A stretch of DNA of 64,000 nt from Stanieria sp964562685 (GTDB taxonomy: Bacteria; Cyanobacteriota; Cyanobacteriia; Cyanobacteriales; Xenococcaceae), in contig CAZLUP010000009.1 of assembly GCA_964562685.1 (NCBI GenBank), forward strand, positions 53,063-117,062. The letters are read 5' to 3'. A program made the position numbers and the translations under genes. Under the pieces are notes generated by a model, which worked only from the letters and a program-made list of their open reading frames with translations, made no database searches and was not told the DNA's origin. Positions 44,220 to 53,038 of the stretch are shown piece by piece (the stretch's first letter is position 1; each line of letters starts with the position of its first letter).

Positions 44220-44607
44220 GGCTTTGTTCTCCCATTTCTAATATTCCCCTTGCCAAACCAGCTTCGAGTTTAGCTATGGCGGTACGAGTGAGTTTTTGTT
44301 GCTCGTTTAATTGTCTGAACTCTTGTTCTACAGTTTGATGCAGGGTTTCTAAATCAGCATCTTTAACTGCTTGTTGAGTCGAAACCAAGACTTCTTGTCC
44401 GCATTTAACCAAAATGCCTTCATTGACGGCAATAAAAATTTCTTCTCCCTGTTGAGAACGATAAGATAAAATTCCTGGTCCTAAAGCTGTTACAAAATCA
44501 ATATGGTTAGGAAGCAATCCAAATGAACCGTCTTTGGCTTCTGCGTTGATTTGCTCAACTGTTTCGACTAAAAAGACTCTGGTAGGAACTAATACTTTGA
44601 GTTTCAT
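44206..44607 (-). CDS. atpC: N-ATPase epsilon subunit
   Basis: A 133-residue F1 epsilon subunit. The N-terminal beta-sandwich reads LKVLVPTRVFLVETVEQINA, the DGSFGLLPNHIDFVTALGPGIL loop near residue 27 is diagnostic, and a helical C-terminal hairpin follows. It connects the rotor to the c ring and may regulate ATP hydrolysis. The start overlaps the atpD stop by 4 nt (ATGA type). Confidence 0.94.
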   Translation of the reverse strand: MKLKVLVPTRVFLVETVEQINAEAKDGSFGLLPNHIDFVTALGPGILSYRSQQGEEIFIAVNEGILVKCGQEVLVSTQQAVKDADLETLHQTVEQEFRQLNEQQKLTRTAIAKLEAGLARGILEMGEQSHETS

Positions 44608-46016
44608 TGAGATTCCTCCTTGGTTGGTGGTTTAGCTTCTTCAATTGTGCCAAGCATATATAGCGATCGCTCTGTAACTTGGGCAAACTCATCGTTGAGA
44701 ATGCGATCGCAACCATCCAGGGCATCCTCTAAACTCACCAGCTTGCCTATTTTTCCTGTAAACTGTTCCGTGCTAAAAAAAGGTTGGGTTAAAAACCGTT
44801 CCAAACGACGGGCGCGGGCTACTGTCGCGCGATCTCGTTCGGAGAGTTCTTCTATACCTAGCATGGCGATAATATCTTTAAGCTCTTCATAACTGGCGAG
44901 AGTACTTTTGATTTCCTGCGCAATTTGATAATGTCGTTTGCCTACTACGGTAGGTGAAAGCATTTTTGAACCAGACTGTAAGGGATCGATGGCAGGATAA
45001 AGCCCCTCACTGGCACGCTTGCGAGATAAAACAATGGAAGCAGAAAGGTGTCCAAAAGTACGTACCGCAGCAGGATCCGTAAAGTCATCGGCGGGGACAT
45101 ACACTGCTTGCACCGAAGTAATCGAACCCGTCGCAGTATTGGTAATGCGTTCTTCTAATTCTGCCAGTTCCGTCCCTAAAGTCGGTTGATAACCCACCCG
45201 CGAAGGAAGTCTACCCATCAAACCCGAAACTTCTTGACCTGCTTGAATGAAGCGAAAAATATTATCAATTAATAATAAAACATCCTGCTGGCGATCGTCT
45301 CGAAAATACTCCGCCATTGTTAAAGCAGCGTGTCCCACCCGAAACCTTGCCCCTGGAGGTTCATCCATCTGACCGAATAGCATAATCGTCTTATCTAATA
45401 CTCCCGCTTCCTGCATTTCCCGATATAGTTCTTCTGCTTCACGGTTGCGTTCCCCAATCCCACAGAATAAACTAATCCCTTGGTACTGACTCACAATATT
45501 GTGAATCATTTCCGTAATTAAAACCGTCTTACCAACACCAGCACCACCAAACAATCCTGCCTTACCGCCCTGTTCTAGAGGTGCTAACACATCGATGGCT
45601 TTAATTCCCGTTTCGAGAATTTCTGAAGTAGTAGACCTTTGTTGAAGGGCTAAAGGTGGTTGATGAATTGAACGCCATTCTCCCCCACTAATCTCTTCTT
45701 TACCATCGATAGTCTTGCCAAACACATTAAAAACCCTACCGAGAGTTCTTTCTCCTACGGGAACTTCTAGCGGTCGAGCGGTATTGGTAACTAGCGAACC
45801 TCTAGCTAAATTAGTAATAGGAGTTAGAGCAATTCCTCGTATTGTATAGGAGTCGAGGTGACTTGCTACTTCAATAATAATTTCCCCATCTTCACCTGCT
45901 CTTAGCTGACTACATAATTCTGGGAGTCCTCCTTCAAAGCTAATATCGATCACACTACTGCGAATAGCCAGGACTTTACCCTGATGGAGTTGATGGGTGT
46001 TATCCGACTTTTGCAT
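44604..46016 (-). CDS. atpD: N-ATPase beta subunit (catalytic)
   Basis: A 470-residue catalytic subunit of the F1 sector, first gene of the operon. P-loop GGAGVGKTVLITEM near residue 157, Walker B DVLLLIDNIFRFIQAGQEVS near residue 248, and PSRVGYQPTLGTELAELEER near residue 270 are all intact, so the enzyme should make or hydrolyse ATP. N-ATPases are thought to pump Na+ out at the expense of ATP, an advantage at high salt or alkaline pH. The operon runs divergently from an ABC transporter. Confidence 0.96.
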   Translation of the reverse strand: MQKSDNTHQLHQGKVLAIRSSVIDISFEGGLPELCSQLRAGEDGEIIIEVASHLDSYTIRGIALTPITNLARGSLVTNTARPLEVPVGERTLGRVFNVFGKTIDGKEEISGGEWRSIHQPPLALQQRSTTSEILETGIKAIDVLAPLEQGGKAGLFGGAGVGKTVLITEMIHNIVSQYQGISLFCGIGERNREAEELYREMQEAGVLDKTIMLFGQMDEPPGARFRVGHAALTMAEYFRDDRQQDVLLLIDNIFRFIQAGQEVSGLMGRLPSRVGYQPTLGTELAELEERITNTATGSITSVQAVYVPADDFTDPAAVRTFGHLSASIVLSRKRASEGLYPAIDPLQSGSKMLSPTVVGKRHYQIAQEIKSTLASYEELKDIIAMLGIEELSERDRATVARARRLERFLTQPFFSTEQFTGKIGKLVSLEDALDGCDRILNDEFAQVTERSLYMLGTIEEAKPPTKEESQ

Positions 46017-46478
46017 AAACTTTGACTTACTAGCTCTAATTCAGCAAAAAATGCGCTAAAAACGTTGCCGACTACAAAAATAATTACAAGATTTGCCCTG
46101 CCTCAAACTAAAATTTTTGTAAGAGTCAAACATCGTACTTAAGAAGTATTTTTAATCTCACCTTAAGTTTAATTCTTTCTAGCCAAATCAAATATTAATT
46201 AAGTTTTATTGAAATCTCAGTCTTCTTATCCCACTTTGGATAGAAGAATGTCCTCTTCAAACCTAGATAAGATGAAATCGAAAAAGTACCAAACTATTAA
46301 CTAAATCTCAATTTACTAACAGCAAATACTTTCGCTCATTTTTGTCTGCACTTGAAGCAATTCAAATCAATAAAACTCTGATTTTGTCTTGCCCAATCAG
46401 AGTGATCGCAGTTGTCTTTTAGTTGTATCTTATTACAATAATTAACAAAGAGATCTGATCTTAGGTATAACAACATCT
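46017..46478. promoter_or_regulatory. Divergent promoter region between atpD and an ABC transporter
   Basis: 462 nt that must drive the N-ATPase operon to the left and the ABC exporter to the right. It is AT-rich with no frame longer than about 20 codons and no strong hairpin. No salt- or metal-responsive site could be assigned by eye. Confidence 0.4.
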
Positions 46479-47498
46479 ATGGCTGCTGCCGTTATTATTG
46501 AACATTTACAAAAAAGCTACGGGGATGTCTTAGCCGTAAAAGATATCTCTTTCACCGTTCAAGCAGGAGAGATTTTTGGTTTACTCGGACCAAATGGGGC
46601 AGGAAAAACTACTACTATTCGCTGTTTGTGTACTCTAGCTAAACCAAACGGGGGCAGAATTGAGGTAAGTGGAATTCCTGTAGTAGAAAAACCCAAAGCT
46701 GCCAGAAGGAGATTAGGTTATGTCGCCCAGGAAGTTGCTATTGATAAGGTATTAACTGGCAGAGAATTATTAGAATTACAAGCTGCACTTTATCATCTGC
46801 CCAAAAAAACTATTAAAGATAGAATCAATCAGTTAATCGAAATCTTAGGTTTAAGTGAATACGCCGATAAAAAAACTGGTACTTATTCGGGGGGTATTCG
46901 CAAACGAATTGATTTAGCAGCAGGATTGTTGCACCAACCAGAAGTATTAGTTTTAGATGAACCAACCGTCGGTTTAGATATCGAAAGTCGGATGGTTGTG
47001 TGGAATTTTTTACGTAAATTAAAAGAAGCTGGGACAACAGTTTTAATTACTAGCCATTATTTAGAAGAAATCGATGCTTTAGCCGATCGCTTGGCTATCA
47101 TAGATAAAGGGGTCGTTATTGATGAGGGTACACCTTCAGAATTGAAAGATAAAATTGGTGGCGATCGCGTTACTCTCCGTATTCGGGAATTTACCCCTGA
47201 TGATGAAGCAGCCAAAGCTAAACATATTCTGGCATCCCTACCATTTGTGGAAGAAGTTATTATCAATACTTCTCAAGGAAACTCGCTCAATCTTGTCGTC
47301 AAGTCAGGTGAAAACTATCTGAGTAAAATCGAACATTCTTTAGCCGAAATCAATTTACCTGCTTTTAGTTTGGCGCAATCTCGTCCTAGTTTAGATGATG
47401 TTTATTTAGCTGCAACAGGACAAACTTTGTTGGATGCAGAGTTAGCAGCAGCAGGAAAAAGAGATGAAAAGAAAGAAAAGAAACAACAAATGAAATAA
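46479..47498 (+). CDS. ABC exporter ATPase (DrrA/CcmA-like)
   Basis: A 339-residue ABC ATPase. Walker A GPNGAGKTTT near residue 38, Q-loop YVAQEV, signature YSGGIRKRIDLAAGL near residue 136, Walker B VLVLDEPTVGLD near residue 156 and ITSHYLEEID (H-loop). The C-terminal extension (residues 225-335, SLDDVYLAATGQTL) is typical of the DrrA-type drug/lipid exporters. It pairs with the ABC-2 permease 76 nt downstream. The signature is SGGIRKR where SGGMKRR or SGGQ is usual. Confidence 0.93.
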   Translation: MAAAVIIEHLQKSYGDVLAVKDISFTVQAGEIFGLLGPNGAGKTTTIRCLCTLAKPNGGRIEVSGIPVVEKPKAARRRLGYVAQEVAIDKVLTGRELLELQAALYHLPKKTIKDRINQLIEILGLSEYADKKTGTYSGGIRKRIDLAAGLLHQPEVLVLDEPTVGLDIESRMVVWNFLRKLKEAGTTVLITSHYLEEIDALADRLAIIDKGVVIDEGTPSELKDKIGGDRVTLRIREFTPDDEAAKAKHILASLPFVEEVIINTSQGNSLNLVVKSGENYLSKIEHSLAEINLPAFSLAQSRPSLDDVYLAATGQTLLDAELAAAGKRDEKKEKKQQMK

Positions 47499-47513
47499 TT
47501 TGGTTATTTGTTA

Positions 47514-47541
47514 TTAGAGACGCGATATATCGCGTCTGTGC
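47514..47541. repeat. Dispersed palindromic repeat, copy 3
   Basis: 28 nt with core GCGATATATCGC and arms matching copy 2 at 39883-39910 (both have ACGCGATATATCGCGTCTGT). It sits in the 76-nt gap between the ABC ATPase and permease genes, so it is transcribed within that operon. Confidence 0.75.
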
Positions 47542-47574
47542 ATTGGTTTTGGAAATTAAAAACACTTAAATAAT

Positions 47575-48459
47575 ATGGTTACAGGAAAAATTGAGACAAT
47601 CTTAGCCCCTACTTCTACTATTACTCAGCAAACTGAAGAGCAAAACAATGCTTTAGGCGATTTTCTTCAAGAAACTTTAGCTTTAACTAAACGTCTATTT
47701 ATTCAACTGCAACGTCGTCCTTCAACTTTGATGGCTGGTGTAATTCAACCGTTTATGTGGTTGGTATTATTTGGCGCACTATTTGCCAAAGCCCCTCAAG
47801 GATTGTTTGGTAACGACCTCAGTTACGCTAAATTCCTCGCACCTGGAGTAATCGTTTTTACTGCCTTTTCTGGGGCATTGAATGCAGGTTTACCAGTGAT
47901 GTTTGACCGCGAATTTGGCTTTCTCAATCGCTTATTAGTCGCACCTTTGGCTTCTCGTTATTCCATTGTGGCAGCTTCGACAATTTATATTATTACGTTG
48001 GCATTTATTCAAACGGCGATAATTGTTGGGGCAAGTGCTTTATTGGGTGCAGGGTTACCAGGAATTGCTGGACTAAGCGCGATCGCTTTAATTGTCTTTT
48101 TGATTGTCTTGGGTGTCACTGCTTTAAGTCTGGGTTTAGCGTTTGCCTTGCCTGGTCATATTGAATTAATTGCGGTGATCTTTGTGACAAATCTACCTTT
48201 ATTATTTGCTAGTACTGCCCTTGCACCGATGAGTTTTATGGCAGATTGGCTACAAGTAATTGCTAGTCTTAATCCATTAACTTATGCGATCGAACCAATT
48301 CGTTATGTTTATCTTAATGGTGATTGGGGCATTAATAGTATTGTCATGAATACCCCTTGGTTGGATTTGAGTTTTAGCAGTGTAATTTTAGTTTTACTAG
48401 CTTTTGATGCTTTGATTTTGTTACTGATTCAACCTTTATTACGTCGTCGTTTTGCTTAA
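47575..48459 (+). CDS. ABC-2 type exporter permease
   Basis: A 294-residue membrane permease with six helices. The motif PGVIVFTAFSGALNAGLPVM near residue 90, FDREFGFLNRLLVAPLASRY near residue 113 and the C-terminal LNPLTYAIEPIRYVYLNGDW near residue 233 are typical of ABC-2 permeases paired with DrrA-like ATPases. Probably exports a drug, lipid or other hydrophobic molecule; substrate unknown. It follows its ATPase on the same strand. Confidence 0.92.
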   Translation: MVTGKIETILAPTSTITQQTEEQNNALGDFLQETLALTKRLFIQLQRRPSTLMAGVIQPFMWLVLFGALFAKAPQGLFGNDLSYAKFLAPGVIVFTAFSGALNAGLPVMFDREFGFLNRLLVAPLASRYSIVAASTIYIITLAFIQTAIIVGASALLGAGLPGIAGLSAIALIVFLIVLGVTALSLGLAFALPGHIELIAVIFVTNLPLLFASTALAPMSFMADWLQVIASLNPLTYAIEPIRYVYLNGDWGINSIVMNTPWLDLSFSSVILVLLAFDALILLLIQPLLRRRFA

Positions 48460-48537
48460 TAAAATAGATTTAAGCCCTCAATACTTCCTTACTCTTCCAC
48501 TCTCCTGCTTCTTTTATTCTTTATTTACTGGTGTGTT

Positions 48538-48900
48538 ATGTTAATCCACAAGAGATTTACTCAATTAACTACTATCGTTGGTTTGGGAATTGCTTTAACC
48601 TTAGTTACAGCGATCGCACAATCAACTTTAGCGCAATCTAACAATCCCGCTAGTGAAGGTTATCAATCCAATGAAGAAAGTCCTTTTTTAGGCAGTGGCA
48701 ACGGTGGTTTTAATCCTTTAGAGTTGATTCATCGAGCCAACCTGAGTAATGGTCGTAGCTTGAATGAATTTAATCAAGATTCAGAAAATAATATCAAAAA
48801 TTCTGCCTCAGAGTTTAAACGCTTACAACAAGAAAGATTGTTACAACAACAGTCTGGATCAACTCCAGAGAAACCAATGCCAAATAATCCTTCAAATTAA
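48538..48900 (+). CDS. Exported protein of unknown function
   Basis: A 120-residue protein with a signal peptide (hydrophobic residues 12-30, cleaved near TLAQS) and a low-complexity mature part rich in Asn, Ser and Gln. It contains GNGGFNPLELIHRANLSNGR near residue 55, which looks like a short conserved motif, and a Gln-rich helix. No family recognised. It lies 78 nt after the permease on the same strand. Confidence 0.6.
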   Translation: MLIHKRFTQLTTIVGLGIALTLVTAIAQSTLAQSNNPASEGYQSNEESPFLGSGNGGFNPLELIHRANLSNGRSLNEFNQDSENNIKNSASEFKRLQQERLLQQQSGSTPEKPMPNNPSN

Positions 48901-48909
48901 AGAGCTTGG

Positions 48910-50232
48910 TTAACTTTGATAAACTAACTCTCCTGCCACATAAGTAGCTTTAACAGAGCGATTATCACCTAAAATCATCATAGCAAAAGCTTTTTCGCTC
49001 AATTGCTCCAGATTTTCCGATTTAGCAATGGGATTACGAAGTTTCATCAATGGTGTAGCTTGTAAATCCCACACGACAAAATCTGCTTCTTTACCCACCT
49101 CAAAACTACCAATTTTATCTTCCAAAGAGAGAGCTTTAGCTGCACCAAGAGTTGCCAAATAAAAGGCTTGAAACACCGATAAACTCTTATTTTGTAATTG
49201 CATCACTTTGTAGGCATCGCTCATAGTTTGCAGTTGAGAAAAACTTGTTCCTCCTCCTACATCAGTAGCTAATCCTACTTTGATCGGGTAGTCGCTAGAT
49301 TTAGCTTGGTGAAGTTTAAACAAACCACTGCCTAAAAATAAATTAGAAGTCGGACAAAATGCGATCGCAGCACCTGAATGAGAGAGTCTTTCAAAAGCGG
49401 AATCATCTAATTGAAGACAATGAGCCAAAATAGTGCGATCACTTACTAACCCAAACTTTTCGTAAACATGGAGATAATCTTTACTATCGGGGAAAAGTTC
49501 CGCTGTAAACTGTACTTCTTGGACATTTTCTGCCAGATGAGTATGAACGTAAACATCGGGAAATTCTTCTTTTAACTTACCTGCTAGAGATAATTCTTCT
49601 TCAGTTGAGGTAATGGCAAAGCGAGGCGTAATTGCATATAGCAATCGATCTAACCCATGCCAATGCTGAATTTGTTCGCGAGTCTGGGCATAAGCGGTTT
49701 GGGCATCGTTAAGTAAAAAATCTGGTGCGTTGCGCGTCATTAACATTTGCCCTGCGATAATTCGCATCTGACGACGCTGTGCTTCAGTAAATAAAACTTC
49801 TACTGATTGAGGAAAGATAGTAGTTAAAACTAGGGCAGTGGTTGTTCCGTGACTTAAAAGTTCGTCTAAAAAAAATGATGCTATAGAACGGGCATATTCA
49901 GCATCTTTAAATTTAGCTTCAGTAGGGAAAGTATATTTCTCCAGCCATTGCAACAATTGTTCTCCATAAGCTGCGATCATTTCTGTTTGAGGATAGTGAA
50001 CGTGAAGATCGATCAATCCTGGAGTAATTAATTTATCTGCATAGGTAATAATTGCAGAATTAGCATATTGTTCTTTTAAAGTTTCATAAGCCGCAAAAGC
50101 TTTGATCTTACCATCTTCTATCACCAACAACCCATCAGGAAAATAACGAACACTGTCAGATTCAGACTGATAAAATGGATCGTCAATAAAATCTAAACAA
50201 GAACCACGAATGATTTTAGTAGAGAAAGACAT
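48910..50232 (-). CDS. guaD: Guanine deaminase
   Basis: A 440-residue amidohydrolase that deaminates guanine to xanthine. Metal-binding motifs: PGLIDLHVHYPQTEMIAAYG near residue 69-88, HTHLAEN near residue 211, AHCLQLDD near residue 250, and ATDVGGGTSFSQLQTM near residue 301 (metal-ligand Asp). TEMIAAYGEQLLQWLEKYTFP is diagnostic for guanine deaminase rather than other members. Length is normal. It converges on the exported protein gene with a 9-nt gap. Confidence 0.95.
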   Translation of the reverse strand: MSFSTKIIRGSCLDFIDDPFYQSESDSVRYFPDGLLVIEDGKIKAFAAYETLKEQYANSAIITYADKLITPGLIDLHVHYPQTEMIAAYGEQLLQWLEKYTFPTEAKFKDAEYARSIASFFLDELLSHGTTTALVLTTIFPQSVEVLFTEAQRRQMRIIAGQMLMTRNAPDFLLNDAQTAYAQTREQIQHWHGLDRLLYAITPRFAITSTEEELSLAGKLKEEFPDVYVHTHLAENVQEVQFTAELFPDSKDYLHVYEKFGLVSDRTILAHCLQLDDSAFERLSHSGAAIAFCPTSNLFLGSGLFKLHQAKSSDYPIKVGLATDVGGGTSFSQLQTMSDAYKVMQLQNKSLSVFQAFYLATLGAAKALSLEDKIGSFEVGKEADFVVWDLQATPLMKLRNPIAKSENLEQLSEKAFAMMILGDNRSVKATYVAGELVYQS

Positions 50233-50479
50233 GGAGATAGGGGTATATAACCCAGTGAATTTAACTTTTACCAGTCAAGATTTGAGTAATGATTGCTCCA
50301 ATTTTATAAATCATAATAGATTCAGTAACACATTCTGACTTTCTATTATTAATAAAAAAACTCTGGTTTTCTAAACAAATGGTGAAAGGGCTGTAAATTG
50401 AATTTTAGCCTAATAAAATAAAGCTGGCTCTAAATTAGGAGCTTATTCAATTTTAGTTGACTTAAACTGAATAAACTTT

Positions 50480-51124
50480 ATGAATTTATCTGTTGCTGAT
50501 TTGCGTCAAAATTATACTCTTGCAGGGCTAGATCAAAACGATATCGATCCGAATCCGATCACACAGTTTGCGGTTTGGTTTGAACAAGCAGTAGAAGCAC
50601 AGCTACTCGAACCTAATGCCATGACTTTAGCGACAGCTACTCCTGAAGGAAAACCTTCGGCACGGATTGTTTTACTTAAAGGTTTTGATCAGAGGGGTTT
50701 TGTTTTTTATACCAATTATCACAGTCATAAAGGTAGAGAATTAACGGCAAATAACTGGGCTGCTTTGGTGTTTTGGTGGGGTGAATTGGAACGACAAGTT
50801 AGAATTGAAGGTAGAGTAGAAAAAGTAAGTTCTCAAGAATCTGATGCTTATTTTCAAAGTCGTCCCGCCAATTCCCAATTAGGTGCATGGGCTTCTAATC
50901 AGAGTCAAGTAATTCCAACTCGTCAAGTCCTCGATCGCAAACTTGCCGATCTAGCCGAACAATATCGAGAACAATCTATTCCTCGTCCTCCTCACTGGGG
51001 CGGTTTTCGGGTCATACCAGAAACAATTGAATTTTGGCAAGGTCGTCCTAATCGTCTTCATGACCGCTTAAGATATAGTCTTCAAACAGAAGGCGTTTGG
51101 ACGGTAGAAAGATTATCACCCTAA
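50480..51124 (+). CDS. pdxH: Pyridoxamine 5'-phosphate oxidase PdxH
   Basis: A 214-residue FMN enzyme that makes pyridoxal 5'-phosphate. Motifs: PSARIVLLKGFDQRGFVFYT near residue 58, HSHKGRELTANNWAALVFWW near residue 81, ERQVRIEGRVEKVS, SRPANSQLGAWASNQS near residue 132, and the C-terminal PNRLHDRLRYSLQTEGVW, the PdxH signature. It stands alone in the plus direction. Confidence 0.96.
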   Translation: MNLSVADLRQNYTLAGLDQNDIDPNPITQFAVWFEQAVEAQLLEPNAMTLATATPEGKPSARIVLLKGFDQRGFVFYTNYHSHKGRELTANNWAALVFWWGELERQVRIEGRVEKVSSQESDAYFQSRPANSQLGAWASNQSQVIPTRQVLDRKLADLAEQYREQSIPRPPHWGGFRVIPETIEFWQGRPNRLHDRLRYSLQTEGVWTVERLSP

Positions 51125-51490
51125 TTACATAAAATAAGCTTGGTAAGAGGTTGATAGGTATTGCCCATCAGCAAGTATGAAGTTGAGAATAATTCTGTTA
51201 AGTAGGTCGGCAAAATTATTTGTATGCTTACTAGCAAGTTATCTTAGATATTTCCTGTTGCCTGTTCCCTATTCCCTAGTAATAACAAATGCACAATTAA
51301 TTATGCATAGGTACTTATAGATATTAGCGAACTAAAAAAAGTAAACCGATCTGATCTGAATCGTATTTTCATACCCTGCCTCTCGCAATGCCGATTGATA
51401 ATCAATCGTCTTTGTCCAATCTGTTACCTCTGGAAATTTTCATTGAAGTTTGTTTAAACTGTGTCTACAGAAATTTATCCATCATCCTAG
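51125..51490. other. Intergenic region with a truncated MITE copy and simple repeats
   Basis: 366 nt. The segment 51157-51181 resembles the left end of the MITE at 36321, with similarity decaying over the next 25 nt, and no right end was found. A CCTATTCCC simple repeat lies near 51263-51280. A 36-codon frame from 51389 ends inside the next gene's start and has no ribosome site. Confidence 0.5.
51157..51181 (+). repeat. Partial copy of the MITE left end
   Basis: A 21-base stretch (51161-51181) is identical to 36325-36345; the terminal bases GGTA differ from GGCG. It is a decayed or truncated copy, about 15 kb from the complete one. Confidence 0.65.
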
Positions 51491-52855
51491 ATGACTAAAA
51501 CTTCTTCCGCTCAAGAAACCCATTTTAATCAAGCCCGTGCTAGCTTACAACAAGCTATTTCTTGGTACACTAGCTTTCGCCGTCATTGGAACTATCCCCC
51601 CAATCCAGAATTACAAGCAGCCGTTAGAAAAGATTTACAGTCTTTAAAAGGAGCATTAGATCGACTCGATCAAACAGTAATTCGGATTTCGACTTTTGGT
51701 TTAGTTAGTTGTGGCAAATCTTCAGTCATTAATGCTTTGTTAGGACAAGAAATCCTGGAAACTGGACCAATTCACGGGGTAACTACTTGGCCTAAATCGC
51801 TACGCTGGACTCCTCCTAGTGGGAAAGTACAGGTTGAGTTTATTGATACTCCTGGTTTGGATGAAATTGAAGGCGAACAACGAACTCAAATGGCTCAGGA
51901 AGTAGCCCAAAGATCTGATTTAATTTTATTTGTGGTAGCTGGTGACATAACCCGTACTGAATACAAGGCTTTATGTCAATTACGTCGTAGTCAAAAACCT
52001 TTAATTCTCGTCTTTAATAAGGTCGATCTTTATCCGCAAAAAGATAGAGAAGAAATTTATCAACAACTACAACAACAAAATGCAGTTAATCGCGGAGAAT
52101 GTGTAGAACACTTGATCTCTACTGACGAGATTGTGATGGTAGCAGCTAAACCACAACCAATCCAAGTCAGGATCGAAGCTGCCGACGGTAGTATCACTAC
52201 TCAGTGGGAAACTCCTCCTCCTCAAATTGATGAATTAAAAGAAACAATTTTAAGGATACTCAATCGGGAAGGGCGATCGCTTTTGGCTTTGAATGCTTTA
52301 GTACAAGCTCGCGATGCTCAGTTAAATATTGCTAAGAAAACTGTAGAAATCAGACAGGAAGAAGCAGAAGCCATTATCTGGCAATACGCTAAGTATAAAG
52401 CTTTGATAGTTGCGGTTAATCCAATTGTTTTATTAGATATTTTCGGCGGATTTGTGGCGGATTTGGCTTTAATTCGTGCTTTGGCAAGATTATACGGATT
52501 GCCAATCACTAGTTACGAAGCTGGTAATATTTGGCGCAGAATTATTGCAAGTTCTGGAGCTTTATTATTGGGAGAAATTGCAAGTAATCTAATTTTAGGT
52601 CTTGGTAAAAGTAGTTTTGCTCTGACTAGTGCCTTTGAAAGTCCTGGTGCTTTTGCTGCTTTTGCTACTACTGCTAGTTTACAAGGCGCGATCGCAGGTT
52701 ATGGCTCTTATGCGATCGGTAAAATTGCTCAAATCTATCTACAGCAAGGTTGTACTTGGGGAGCTTTGGGTGCTTCGACTTTGATCGCTGATATTCTTTC
52801 TCAAGTAGACTCAAAAACAATTATCTACCGATTGCGACAGGAGTTATTAATGTAA
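51491..52855 (+). CDS. Era-like GTPase with DUF697 membrane domain
   Basis: A 454-residue protein. GTPase motifs lie in the N-terminal half: G1 GLVSCGKSSVINAL near residue 73, G3 DTPGLDE near residue 122 and G4 NKVDLY near residue 177. The C-terminal half is a DUF697 domain with membrane-associating helices (LIVAVNPIVLLDIFGGFVAD, ASNLILGLGKSSFA, AAFATTASLQGAIAGYG). Proteins of this YcjF-like type are common in cyanobacteria; function not defined, perhaps envelope maintenance. Confidence 0.85.
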   Translation: MTKTSSAQETHFNQARASLQQAISWYTSFRRHWNYPPNPELQAAVRKDLQSLKGALDRLDQTVIRISTFGLVSCGKSSVINALLGQEILETGPIHGVTTWPKSLRWTPPSGKVQVEFIDTPGLDEIEGEQRTQMAQEVAQRSDLILFVVAGDITRTEYKALCQLRRSQKPLILVFNKVDLYPQKDREEIYQQLQQQNAVNRGECVEHLISTDEIVMVAAKPQPIQVRIEAADGSITTQWETPPPQIDELKETILRILNREGRSLLALNALVQARDAQLNIAKKTVEIRQEEAEAIIWQYAKYKALIVAVNPIVLLDIFGGFVADLALIRALARLYGLPITSYEAGNIWRRIIASSGALLLGEIASNLILGLGKSSFALTSAFESPGAFAAFATTASLQGAIAGYGSYAIGKIAQIYLQQGCTWGALGASTLIADILSQVDSKTIIYRLRQELLM

Positions 52856-53038
52856 GATTAAATCAATGGTTCGGATATTTCTGTAGTCATAAAGGCTATA
52901 AGTACTTACTGTAGTAAAAGAAGATGAATGTGATCGCTTTGACCGAACTCAGATCGCGCTAGTTTTGCGCCTTCGGTGACGCTAACACCAAACCAATAAT
53001 TAATTAATAATGGTTAGAGAAATTAAATAAAAGTAAAA

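Noticed and set aside
51389..51499. 36-codon frame overlapping the start of the DUF697 GTPase
   Set aside because: No ribosome site and no homologue recognised; likely chance.
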